From Aquamicrobium defluvii (GTDB lineage Bacteria; Pseudomonadota; Alphaproteobacteria; Rhizobiales; Rhizobiaceae): a stretch of DNA of 64,000 nt. The stretch's first letter is position 1. Every line of letters begins with the position of its first letter. Under the pieces are notes generated by a model. The model was not told the DNA's origin and did not search any database. It worked only from the letters and a program-made list of their open reading frames with translations. The position numbers and the translations under genes are program-made. The stretch covers positions 1-64,000 of the forward strand of contig NZ_SNZF01000009.1 of assembly GCF_004363725.1 (NCBI RefSeq). Direction: 5' to 3'. Of this stretch, positions 57,038 through 64,000 are shown piece by piece.

Positions 57038-57871
57038 ATGCCGTTCAGGACCATCGCTGCCATATTGCAGGGGGAGCAGGAGTTCGCGCGCGTCCTCGAT
57101 TGCGCGATACCGCTTGCCGTTCGCCTTGAGGCACATCTCGTTGGTGTGCATGCCGAAGTGCTCCCGGTGCCCTACACAGCGGCAGCGGGCTTTCCCGATA
57201 CCGACTTCATTCAGGTCTCCACCGAACTGAACAAGGAAACGACGCTGAAACTTCGCGGCTCGTTCAACGATCGCGCCGACGAGGCCGGTCTCTCCTTCGA
57301 ATGGCGCACGCTGGAAAGCTTCTCAGGCGATGGAACGCTGGCGGGCATGCCGAGCATCCGTGCCGCCGATCTGGTCGTCGCGGCCCAGCGCGACGTGGAA
57401 AGCGACGATGGGACCGACGTCGAGAGCCTTGTCTACGAAGCCGGGCGGCCCGTTCTCATGGTGCCGCATTCCGGGCCGGTCAGTTCATCGTTCCGAAGGG
57501 TTCTTCTTGCCTGGAACGGCAGCAAGGAAGCATCGCGGGCCACCTTCGATGCCCTGCCCTTCCTTATCGAAGCCGATCAGACCGATATACTGGTGATCGA
57601 CCCGCCCGCCAATGCCGACGACAGCCCCGACGCGGCGGGCGCGCGTATCGCCGCCGCGCTGGCGCGACATGGCGTAACGGTTGGAGTATCCATTGAAAGC
57701 TCCCGCGGCCAGTCGGTCGACGGCGTGATTCAGGAGCGGCTGACGGCCAGTGGCGCCGATCTCCTCGTGCTGGGCGCATACAGCCATTCCTGGCTCAGGG
57801 AACTGCTTTTTGGAGGGGTCACACGCTCCATTCTCCGCTCCGCGCCGGTCACCGTGCTTCTGTCGCGCTGA
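57038..57871 (+). CDS. Universal stress protein, two Usp domains
   Basis: A 277-residue protein with two UspA-like domains (about 1-140 and 150-277). The C-terminal one ends in GAYSHSWLRELLFGGVTRSIL...PVTVLLS, close to the ATP-binding signature of Usp proteins though the second glycine is serine. The N-terminal domain is more diverged. Usp proteins help survival under starvation and other stresses; this tandem form is common in rhizobia. It is 72 bp downstream of the CinA-type gene on the same strand. Confidence 0.87.
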   Translation: MPFRTIAAILQGEQEFARVLDCAIPLAVRLEAHLVGVHAEVLPVPYTAAAGFPDTDFIQVSTELNKETTLKLRGSFNDRADEAGLSFEWRTLESFSGDGTLAGMPSIRAADLVVAAQRDVESDDGTDVESLVYEAGRPVLMVPHSGPVSSSFRRVLLAWNGSKEASRATFDALPFLIEADQTDILVIDPPANADDSPDAAGARIAAALARHGVTVGVSIESSRGQSVDGVIQERLTASGADLLVLGAYSHSWLRELLFGGVTRSILRSAPVTVLLSR

Positions 57872-57982
57872 GCGGATCGTCGCGGCCTTGTGCTGCCCCT
57901 TGCCAAGCATGTCGATTTCCGGCTAATTCCGGCCGCATTCCATCTCACTGCGCGCTCAGGCGCGCCTGCGGAGTGCGCCCGA

Positions 57983-58480
57983 ATGTCCCTGCCAGACAAA
58001 GCCTTCCCGATATCCTGGGATCAGTTCCACCGCGACGCGCGCGCACTGGCGTGGCGGCTTGCCGGCGCCAACCAGAAATGGAAAGCCATTGTCTGCATCA
58101 CCAGAGGCGGACTGGTGCCAGCAGCCGTCATTTCACGCGAACTCGGTATCCGCATCATCGAAACTGTGTGCGTCGCCTCCTATCATGACTACGCTTCTCA
58201 GGGACAGTTGCAGGTGCTGAAGGAAGTGAATCCGGCGCTGCTGGAAAATGACGGTGAGTCTGTCCTCATCATCGACGATCTGACGGATACCGGAAAGACG
58301 GCCGGTATTGTGCGCGCCATGCTGCCCAAGGCTCACTTCGCCACGATGTACGCCAAGCCGAAGGGCCGGCCGCTGGTCGACACCTTCGTCACCGAGGTAA
58401 GCCAGGACACCTGGATCTACTTCCCCTGGGATATGGGTTTCACCTACCAGAAGCCCATTGCCGACGATCAAGTGAAATAA
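57983..58480 (+). CDS. gpt: Xanthine-guanine phosphoribosyltransferase Gpt
   Basis: A 165-residue purine salvage enzyme that makes XMP and GMP from xanthine and guanine with PRPP. The PRPP motif [13 protein letters not shown] is near residues 91-103 and ITRGGLVPA is near 41, both characteristic. ATG at 57983 gives the normal length; the frame opens upstream to 57890 but adds no conserved sequence. GGAG stands 11 bases before the ATG. Confidence 0.9.
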   Translation: MSLPDKAFPISWDQFHRDARALAWRLAGANQKWKAIVCITRGGLVPAAVISRELGIRIIETVCVASYHDYASQGQLQVLKEVNPALLENDGESVLIIDDLTDTGKTAGIVRAMLPKAHFATMYAKPKGRPLVDTFVTEVSQDTWIYFPWDMGFTYQKPIADDQVK

Positions 58481-58520
58481 CGCCCCATTAAAGAGCCCGC
58501 GCCAAGGCATGTGGCCCGAA

Positions 58521-58609
58521 AGCCGGAACCGGTTTCGGGACAACGACATGCGTAAAAACAGGAACTTCAGGCGTGACGAGCGAATCTGAAAGATCGCGAC
58601 ACGCTTTTA
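58521..58609. repeat. Rhizobial intergenic repeat, copy A
   Basis: An 89-bp element from AGCCGGAACCGG to ACGCTTTTA. Its reverse complement matches 59257-59345 with only scattered mismatches (I estimate about 85 percent identity by eye). It contains TCGGGACAACGACATGCGT and AGATCGCGACACGCTTTTA, which I recall as part of a common Rhizobiales intergenic mosaic element (RIME-like). Confidence 0.8.
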
Positions 58610-58632
58610 GCGCCATTTACTTTCCCTACACC

Positions 58633-59226
58633 ATGAAAGGTGTAGCCTTGTTAACTGGAAAGCGATTCTCAGCGGGCGCTGCTACGATGCTGACAGGGCC
58701 TCACTCACATGCGCATCTCGCCGAAAGGGTGCGCAAGCTGTTCGGGACAGTGCCATGCCGGTTGCAGGTCGCTGCCCTGCCCTGGCGTGAACTGGACGGC
58801 AACGTCGAGATCATGCTCATCACCAGCCGGGGTACAGGCCGCTGGGTTCTGCCCAAGGGCTGGCCAGAGGCGCGCGAGCCGCTTTGCGAAGCGGCCGCGC
58901 GCGAAGCCGGCGAAGAGGCAGGTATTTCAGGACGGGTTTCAACGCTCGAAGCAGGCCGTTACTTCTATGCAAAAGCCATGACGGGCGGACACGACGTTCC
59001 TTGCGAGGTGTTTGTCTTCCCGCTGCTTGTTGAATCCGTCTCGGACCACTGGAAAGAAAGCCGCCAGCGAATCCGCCGCTGGATGAAAGGCTCCGATGCG
59101 CAACGCGAGGTCGCGGAATCCGACCTTGCCGAAATCATCGGCCACTTCTGCCTCAGCAGGCAGAATCAGGGTCCGAACAAGCCCTGCACGGAAGCTCCAG
59201 ATAACAGCCGGCCAGCCAGACTGTAG
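58633..59226 (+). CDS. NUDIX hydrolase
   Basis: A 197-residue NUDIX protein (from the ATG used here). The Nudix box pattern is GWPEAREPLCEAAAREAGEEAGI near residues 76-98, with the REAGEE core intact, so pyrophosphatase activity on a nucleoside diphosphate derivative is likely. The frame is open from a GTG at 58573, but that GTG lies inside repeat copy A and the first codons are repeat sequence. ATG 58633 is my choice, ATG 58687 is also possible; neither has a good ribosome binding site. It lies between two inverted repeat copies. The substrate is unknown. Confidence 0.75.
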   Translation: MKGVALLTGKRFSAGAATMLTGPHSHAHLAERVRKLFGTVPCRLQVAALPWRELDGNVEIMLITSRGTGRWVLPKGWPEAREPLCEAAAREAGEEAGISGRVSTLEAGRYFYAKAMTGGHDVPCEVFVFPLLVESVSDHWKESRQRIRRWMKGSDAQREVAESDLAEIIGHFCLSRQNQGPNKPCTEAPDNSRPARL

Positions 59227-59256
59227 AATTTCCTGAAAGAAGAGAGCGCCGGACAT

Positions 59257-59345
59257 TAAAGCGTGTCGCGATCTTTCAGATTCGCTCCTTGCGCTTCAAG
59301 TTCCGGCTTTTACGCATGTCGTTGTCCCAAAACCGGTTCCGGCTT
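59257..59345. repeat. Rhizobial intergenic repeat, copy B (inverted)
   Basis: An 89-bp element from TAAAGCGTGTCGCG to ACCGGTTCCGGCTT, the inverted partner of 58521-58609. The two copies flank the NUDIX gene at its two ends about 650 bp apart, so they could pair or recombine. Confidence 0.8.
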
Positions 59346-59393
59346 GCGGGCGGCAGCTTCAGGTTGACGAACGGCAACCGTGCCCTGTGCACG

Positions 59394-59420
59394 AAAAAGG
59401 CCGCCCTGAAGGCGGCCTTT
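59394..59420 (-). terminator. Terminator after tig
   Basis: On the minus strand a 10-bp stem (AAAGGCCGCC and its complement; arms 59411-59420 and 59396-59405) around a 5-nt loop is followed by TTTTTCG, 24 bp past the tig stop. Confidence 0.88.
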
Positions 59421-59443
59421 GTCTTATTTGGCGGAAGCGATGC

Positions 59444-60916
59444 TTACTCTGCGTCCTTCTCGGCCTTCTTCTTCGGCGCCGCCTTCTTCTTCGGAGCTTC
59501 CGCCTCGCCTTCCTCGGCCTTGGCGGCAGCCTTCTTCGGCGCGGCCTTCTTCTTGGCCGGCTTCGCCTCGGTCTCGCTGTCCTCGTCGTCGGCCAGCAGT
59601 TCGTCCTTGCTCACCTTCTGGTCCGTGACTGAAATCTGGCCCAGCAGGTGATCGACCACCTTCTCCTCGAAGATCGGCGCGCGCAGCGTGTTCAGGGCTT
59701 CGGGGTTGCTCCGGTAGAACTCGAACACTTCCTGCTGCTGGTTGCCCGGGAAGCGGCGGACCTGCTCGAACAGACCGCGCTGCAGTTCCTCGTCGGAAAC
59801 CGTGACGGCGGCCTTTTCACCGATCTCGGCCAGGACGAGACCGAGCCGCACGCGGCGCTCTGCCAGGCGCTGGTATTCGGCGCGGGCATCGTCCTCCGTG
59901 GTATCTTCGTCGGCGAAGGTACGACCGGCTGCTTCCAGATCGCGGTTGACCTGATTCCAGATGTTGTTGAACTCGGCCTCGACCAGCTTGGAGGGTGCCT
60001 CGAAGGTGTAAGCGGCATCGAGCTGGTCCAGAAGCTGACGCTTCACCTTCTGGCGGGTGATCGAGCCGAACTGGCTTTCGATCTGGCTGCGCACGATCTC
60101 GCGCAAACGCTCCAGCGACTCCAGCCCCAGCGCCTTGGCGGTCTCGTCGTCGATCTTCAGTTCGCCCGGCTTGGCGACTTCCTTGACGGTGACGTCGAAG
60201 GTGGCTTCCTTGCCGGCAAGCTGCGCGGCCTGGTAGTCCTCGGGGAAGGTCACGACGACCTGCTTCTCGTCACCGGCCTTGACGCCGACGAGCTGATCCT
60301 CGAATCCGGGAATGAACTCCTTGGAGCCCAGAACCAGCGGCTGGTCGGAACCGGTGCCGCCGGCGAACGCCTCGCCGTCGATCTTGCCGACATAGTCGAT
60401 CGTCAGGCGGTCGCCTTCCGCAGCCTTGCCATCCTTCGGCTCGTAGCTGCGGGTGGATTCGGCGACGCGCTGCACCTGCTCGTCGATCTCCGAATCCGGC
60501 ACATCGTAAACAGGACGGTTCACCTTGATGTCGGCAAAGTCCTTGATCTCGATCGGCGGAATGACCTCGTAGTTCAGGCTGAACGCGAAATCGACGCCGC
60601 CCTCGAGGATCTTCTCGGCTTCCTTCTCGTCCTCGGTCATGATGACCTCGGGCTGCATGGCCGCCTTTTCGCCGCGCTCGGCAATGACGGAACGCGCGTC
60701 GTTGAGAATCTCGTTGACGACCTCGGCCATGAAAGACTTGCCGTACACCTTGCGCAGATGCTGGACCGGCACCTTGCCAGGACGGAAGCCGTTGATGCGG
60801 ACCTTGCCCCGGGCATCGGCCAGACGCGTCATGAGCCTGGCTTCCATATCGGCAGCCGGCACGACGACTTTAATCTCGCGCTTGAGGCCGGAGTTGAGCG
60901 TTTCGGTGACCTGCAT
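59444..60916 (-). CDS. tig: Trigger factor (Tig)
   Basis: A 490-residue ribosome-bound chaperone and peptidyl-prolyl isomerase that meets nascent chains at the exit tunnel. The ribosome-binding motif GFRPGKVP is near residue 43. The FKBP-type domain (about 150-245) and the C-terminal arms (about 260-430) follow. The last 60 residues are a low-complexity Lys/Ala/Pro/Glu tail (PKKKAAPKK type) longer than in E. coli, typical of rhizobia. Three start codons stand in tandem: TTG 60922, ATG 60919 and ATG 60916. I choose the last by spacing from AAAGG. Terminator at 59394. Confidence 0.95.
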   Translation of the reverse strand: MQVTETLNSGLKREIKVVVPAADMEARLMTRLADARGKVRINGFRPGKVPVQHLRKVYGKSFMAEVVNEILNDARSVIAERGEKAAMQPEVIMTEDEKEAEKILEGGVDFAFSLNYEVIPPIEIKDFADIKVNRPVYDVPDSEIDEQVQRVAESTRSYEPKDGKAAEGDRLTIDYVGKIDGEAFAGGTGSDQPLVLGSKEFIPGFEDQLVGVKAGDEKQVVVTFPEDYQAAQLAGKEATFDVTVKEVAKPGELKIDDETAKALGLESLERLREIVRSQIESQFGSITRQKVKRQLLDQLDAAYTFEAPSKLVEAEFNNIWNQVNRDLEAAGRTFADEDTTEDDARAEYQRLAERRVRLGLVLAEIGEKAAVTVSDEELQRGLFEQVRRFPGNQQQEVFEFYRSNPEALNTLRAPIFEEKVVDHLLGQISVTDQKVSKDELLADDEDSETEAKPAKKKAAPKKAAAKAEEGEAEAPKKKAAPKKKAEKDAE

Positions 60917-61275
60917 CATCAAACCTTTATCTTGACCTGAAAGACTGCAAGACGGCCTTTGCCGTTCACAGCCTGCCGGTAAATTCTTCCGGGGTTGGCT
61001 TCGGGGCGAAGCCGGATGAGCAGATCATACCATGACCCGACCACCCGATACGCTCCAGCAATGTGAGTAAGTCTTTGTTCTTCCGACTTCTTTTCACATG
61101 ATGCAGAAGCGGATCGTCGCATCCCGTCACATTCGACACGCCTTTTGTCACAGGCGAGGCCAATTTTCAACCATCTTAACGCCCGGGAGGCGCGGCTAAA
61201 AATACCCTCGCGAGCCGCCGCCGCCGGCAGGTCCGCATTGACACGGACCTGCCTTCATGGGAATTGCGGGGCCTC
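60917..61275. other. Intergenic region between tig and tRNA-Leu(UAG)
   Basis: About 359 bp. It should hold the tig promoter on minus and the tRNA promoter on plus. I see no gene and no convincing promoter or repeat; the open frames are chance. Confidence 0.5.
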
Positions 61276-61360
61276 GCGGATGTGGCGGAATTGGTAGACG
61301 CCCCGGATTTAGGTTCCGGTGCCGAAAGGCGTGGGGGTTCGAGTCCCTTCATCCGCACCA
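61276..61360 (+). tRNA. tRNA-Leu(UAG)
   Basis: An 85-nt uninterrupted leucine tRNA with encoded CCA (61358-61360). The acceptor stem pairs GCGGATG with CATCCGC; the anticodon loop TTTAGGT gives anticodon TAG; a long variable arm and TTCGAGTCC are present. It has no intron, unlike the UAA isoacceptor at 52642. Confidence 0.97.
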
Positions 61361-61421
61361 TCCAATCCGGGTCATTATAAAGCTTCTTCTGGCCGGCCGG
61401 AACGAAAAGCCGGCAACGGAA

Positions 61422-62009
61422 CTAATAAAGCGGCTCCCGGAAAAGAACCTGGTCGCCGTCCATCAGCGCCTTGACCTGAGCGTTTCCGGAAGCAGGCACC
61501 GCCACCCTCACGCCGAACGGACGCACGCGCATATCCCGCTCGATGGCACGCCCTTCCCCTTCGGGCAGATAAAAGCGCTCGATGCCATAGGTAACCCGCA
61601 CGTCCTCCCCGATATAGGCAAGATTCAACGGCGGAATCTGACCGGCAATCTCGATTTCGTCGGTGCCTGCCGGGCCAACCGGCGGATTCCTGATCCACGC
61701 ACTCCTGGCGCGCCAGTAGCCATCGTCGTCCCTGCCGAGACGCACGGTGATTTTGCCGGCCGAGTCCAGCCTCTCGCCAACCTCGCCGATGTCGGAAATG
61801 ATCGTCAGCGGTATGCGGGATATTTCATAGTTCAGGATCACGTAATCGCCGCGCAACAGGTCCCGCGGATCGACCGGCTCCACCTTCAGCAGCACCTCGC
61901 GGCCATCGCGCAGCACAGCAGCCCTGCCGACGATCATCCAGCCCAGAAATCCTGTCTGAACAAGCGCCAGCAAAAGCGCGGACAGAACGAGCCTCCTGCC
62001 TTTGCTCAT
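61422..62009 (-). CDS. GDYxxLxY-domain membrane-anchored protein
   Basis: A 195-residue protein with one N-terminal membrane segment (about 7-30) and an exported domain. The motif RGDYVILNYEIS near residues 54-65 marks the GDYxxLxY family, often encoded next to DUF2157 genes. Its function is unknown. Its ATG overlaps the stop of the DUF2157 gene by four bases (ATGA), so the two are translationally coupled. It ends 61 bp after the tRNA-Leu on the other strand. Confidence 0.85.
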   Translation of the reverse strand: MSKGRRLVLSALLLALVQTGFLGWMIVGRAAVLRDGREVLLKVEPVDPRDLLRGDYVILNYEISRIPLTIISDIGEVGERLDSAGKITVRLGRDDDGYWRARSAWIRNPPVGPAGTDEIEIAGQIPPLNLAYIGEDVRVTYGIERFYLPEGEGRAIERDMRVRPFGVRVAVPASGNAQVKALMDGDQVLFREPLY

Positions 62010-63127
62010 GCGTTGCCTCCTTCGGCCTGCGGGGCATCGCTGCCGAGACGGCGCTCAAGCCGGATGATCAGCAGGGCAAGCAGCCCCACCAGAACGGCGG
62101 CGAATACGAAGAAGCCCGCCGTTCCCAGCATCGTGCCCATGGTTATCGCATAGATCAGGCAGAGCTCGATGGCGAAGGCCAGATAGGCGATCCAGCGCAA
62201 CCCCCGGCTTTCGCGCCCCTGCAGCACGAGCGCGCCCACGATGCCGGCCAGCGTCACCGCCGCGGCAACGGGGAAGCTGCTTTCGCCCTCGACATCGATC
62301 TGGATAAGCATCATGGCAACCAGAAAACCGATCAGGGCATGGATCGGCAGGCGTCGGTTGATGCGAACCACGTTGTCCACCTCCGCCGGCAGGATATGCG
62401 CAACGGCAAAGAGACACGCCGACACACCCGCCATCATGAATGCAATCTGGAAGGTGTCGCTATCGACTGCATGCCATGTCGCATAGGCTATAAGGGAAAG
62501 CAGGATGAGATGGCGCGTCGCCTGGCTGCGCGTCCAGTAGGATATGCCGAACAGGACCGCCGCCACAGGCAAGAACAGCGCCGGAGAATCGACTCTGAAA
62601 GAGGCGGTCAGGCCGCCTGTCAGGGCGGCCGCGAGCCAGACATCGGCGATACCCGTCGCCGCGACCGTAAGCGGCCCGGAGCGCAGCACGAGCGCTGCAA
62701 GCGCGGTCGCCGCGCACCATGTCAGAATGGCGGCGGATTCGTCTCCGCTCATATGATACATTTGCCCGATCAGGGCGAGAGAGGCACCGAAAGCTGCGGC
62801 AGCCACGATCCAGAGCGCTTCACCGATGGCGACGTGCCCCCTGAGCCTGGCGTATGCGCCGCCGACATAACCGCCGAAGATAAGAGCGAACAGCGCCGCG
62901 ACGCGGGCCAGTCGCGGGAAAGCTTCCCAGTTCGCGGCAATGAATATGAGAATCCCGGCGCCGAACAGCAGTGCCGCCATCAATGCAAGCACAGCACCCG
63001 GACCAAACGGCTTCCGCTCGCGCCGCTCAGCATCGAGAACCAGCTTTTCCGCCGTGGAACGGTCGATCAGGCCCGATGAAACCCAGCGCTCAACGTCCTG
63101 CCTGAGTTGCACCGCGTAGCGCGCCAT
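62006..63127 (-). CDS. DUF2157 polytopic membrane protein
   Basis: A 373-residue inner-membrane protein with a short cytoplasmic N-terminal region (about 1-35, containing SSGLIDRSTAEKL) and about ten predicted transmembrane helices. The pattern is that of DUF2157. Function is unknown; it pairs with the GDYxxLxY protein. I use ATG 63127, with GGAAA eight bases before; ATG 63133 is two codons up. Confidence 0.85.
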   Translation of the reverse strand: MARYAVQLRQDVERWVSSGLIDRSTAEKLVLDAERRERKPFGPGAVLALMAALLFGAGILIFIAANWEAFPRLARVAALFALIFGGYVGGAYARLRGHVAIGEALWIVAAAAFGASLALIGQMYHMSGDESAAILTWCAATALAALVLRSGPLTVAATGIADVWLAAALTGGLTASFRVDSPALFLPVAAVLFGISYWTRSQATRHLILLSLIAYATWHAVDSDTFQIAFMMAGVSACLFAVAHILPAEVDNVVRINRRLPIHALIGFLVAMMLIQIDVEGESSFPVAAAVTLAGIVGALVLQGRESRGLRWIAYLAFAIELCLIYAITMGTMLGTAGFFVFAAVLVGLLALLIIRLERRLGSDAPQAEGGNA

Positions 63128-63363
63128 ATGCATTTTCCATTAAATCAGTAGATTTACCAATCCACATTTCCAAACTGTTGGCAAATCGTCGTTTTTTGAA
63201 TTTGGCCTTTTTATGTCACGGATGTGAAAGGGATGCGATATTGCATTGCACAAAATGCATTGCTGCCATGCGAGTTCTGCTCTTTCAAAGCCCGGCGTGT
63301 CCTCCTATCTAGGCTGCGTACGAAGACGACAGAAACCGCAAGAACAATAAGACGAGCAAGACC

Positions 63364-63504
63364 ATGAACCTGATCCGCAACTATCGCAACTGGCGCCGTT
63401 ACCGGGAAACCGTTTCCGAGTTGAGCCGCCTGAGCAACCGTGAACTGAATGACCTCGGCATCAGCCGCAGCGACATTCATTTCGTAGCCCGCAAGTCGGC
63501 CTGA
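63364..63504 (+). CDS. DUF1127 small protein (copy 1)
   Basis: A 46-residue arginine-rich protein of the DUF1127 family: MNLIRNYRNWRRYRE, then SRLSNRELNDLGISRSDI. Such proteins are small and often stress-induced; the Rhodobacter member CcaF1 (RSP_6037) is co-transcribed with CCUCCUCCC small RNAs and binds RNA. This copy shares its first residues and layout with the next gene, 48 bp downstream. It lies upstream of the hairpin array, so the two genes and the RNAs may be one transcript. Confidence 0.9.
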   Translation: MNLIRNYRNWRRYRETVSELSRLSNRELNDLGISRSDIHFVARKSA

Positions 63505-63552
63505 CCCCTTCGGGGTGGCCATCACCCCGAACAGTTTCGCTGGTAAAAGACG

Positions 63553-63693
63553 ATGAACCTGATCCGCAGCTACCGTAACTGGCGTTCTTACCGGAAGACG
63601 ATGAGCGAACTGGGTCGTTTGTCCAACCGCCAGCTCGATGATGTCGGAATTTCGCGCTTCGAGATCGAACAGATCGTGCGCAAGACATTCTGA
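63553..63693 (+). CDS. DUF1127 small protein (copy 2)
   Basis: A 46-residue paralogue of copy 1: MNLIRSYRNWRSYRK, then GRLSNRQLDDVGISRFEI, ending IVRKTF. The same length and strongly similar first half show a local duplication. It ends 9 bp before the first CCUCCUCCC hairpin (63703), which resembles the gene order of CcaF1 and CcsR RNAs in Rhodobacter. Confidence 0.9.
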   Translation: MNLIRSYRNWRSYRKTMSELGRLSNRQLDDVGISRFEIEQIVRKTF

Positions 63694-63702
63694 CAACGGA
63701 AT

Positions 63703-63813
63703 TTCATCGGAGCGACCTCCTCCCCGCTTCGATGAATAAGATCAGCCGCTCCTCCTCCCAATTGGCTGATCACCCTAACGGCGCCCGCCGGAACCTCCTC
63801 CCCCGGCGGGCGC
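63703..63813 (+). ncRNA. CCUCCUCCC three-hairpin small RNA unit A (cuckoo/CcsR-like)
   Basis: Three hairpins in a row, each with CCTCCTCCC in its loop: 63703-63736 (stem TTCATCG plus AGCG), 63740-63771 (stem GATCAGCC), 63781-63813 (11-bp stem GCGCCCGCCGG). The last is a very stable GC hairpin that may end the RNA, although only a weak T-run follows. The motif resembles an anti-Shine-Dalgarno sequence and is the mark of the cuckoo RNA family. The link of CcsR RNAs to DUF1127 genes is known in Rhodobacter; a function here is inferred. Confidence 0.85.
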
Positions 63814-63850
63814 TGTTAAGAAAAATTCAGCTCCCTTTGGAGCAGCCAGT

Positions 63851-63966
63851 TTCGCCGAAGCCGACCTCCTCCCCGGCAACGGCGAACGGTCGATCTCCTC
63901 CTCCTCCCAGGATCGACCACCCTAACGACACCCGCCGGACCTCCTCCCCCGGCGGGTGTTGTCGTT
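63851..63966 (+). ncRNA. CCUCCUCCC three-hairpin small RNA unit B (cuckoo/CcsR-like)
   Basis: The tandem second unit: 63851-63886 (stem TTCGCCG plus inner GCCG), 63888-63918 (stem GGTCGATC), 63928-63959 (11-bp stem ACACCCGCCGG, extended with a bulge to 63966). All three loops carry CCTCCTCCC. The link CACCCTAACG between hairpins two and three is shared with unit A, showing that the units arose by duplication while the stems changed with pairing kept. It lies 37 bp after unit A. Confidence 0.85.
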
Positions 63967-64000
63967 TGCGGGAAAGCATGTGGCGTCCGGCCACGCATTG

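Noticed and set aside
63807..63998. Minus-strand frames over the DUF1127 and CCTCCTCCC region
   Set aside because: Their residues come from paired RNA stems and loops; no gene signature.

Overview
The window looks like chromosome of a Rhizobiales (Hyphomicrobiales) alphaproteobacterium, probably of the Phyllobacteriaceae/Mesorhizobium-Nitratireductor type. The grounds are high GC (roughly 60-65 percent by eye), cyclic beta-1,2-glucan genes (ndvA, ndvB), DUF1127 genes followed by CCUCCUCCC-loop RNAs, typical rhizobial intergenic palindromes, tRNA genes with encoded CCA, and alphaproteobacterial families such as DUF2093, DUF4170 and DUF1697. No rRNA, CRISPR array, transposase, phage or plasmid gene was seen, and almost all genes are ordinary chromosomal ones.

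Layout. 1-712: no credible gene. 713-12907 (minus): ndvB, ndvA, a lone ccmC and a D-lyxose isomerase-like cupin. 13254-18454: a RidA protein, a DUF442 protein, then a TMADH/DgcA-like flavoprotein, a small secreted protein and an MttB-family methyltransferase that suggest methylated-amine or betaine catabolism. 18662-20814: mutL (endonuclease type) and DUF2093. 20820-26427 (minus): lipid A/Kdo operon with pmbA, an IMPase, DUF4170, a DUF374 acyltransferase, waaA and lpxK. 26537-30099 (minus): two M16 peptidases and a patatin. 30168-33089: rsmD, rluB with long disordered arms, and divergent tadA. 33114-40527: lipoprotein, ileS, mipA, hdeD, ribF and a HAD protein. 40759-43532: TadG-like vWA protein and CAP-domain lipoprotein. 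43578-46062: promoter, CIRCE operator, groES, groEL, csbD and two terminators. 46212-52620: fumC, a 42-residue membrane protein, a Dabb protein, ilvA with DUF1697, and two tandem DUF900 lipoprotein hydrolases.

52642-52942 (minus) is a tRNA-Leu(UAA) gene split by a 215-nt group I intron. 53227-58480 holds DoxX, an Old Yellow Enzyme, DUF2188, wrbA, a CinA/MoaB-type protein, a two-domain Usp and gpt. 58521-59345 is a NUDIX gene between two inverted copies of a rhizobial repeat. Then follow tig, tRNA-Leu(UAG) and a DUF2157/GDYxxLxY membrane pair. The window closes with two tandem DUF1127 genes and two tandem three-hairpin RNA units in which all six loops carry CCUCCUCCC, matching the 'cuckoo' (CcsR-like) small RNA family.

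The two strongest non-protein observations are the group I intron in tRNA-Leu(UAA) and the duplicated six-hairpin CCUCCUCCC array. Both belong to known classes, but this exact arrangement deserves a second look. Function assignments rest on motif and family recognition by reading; no database search was run.
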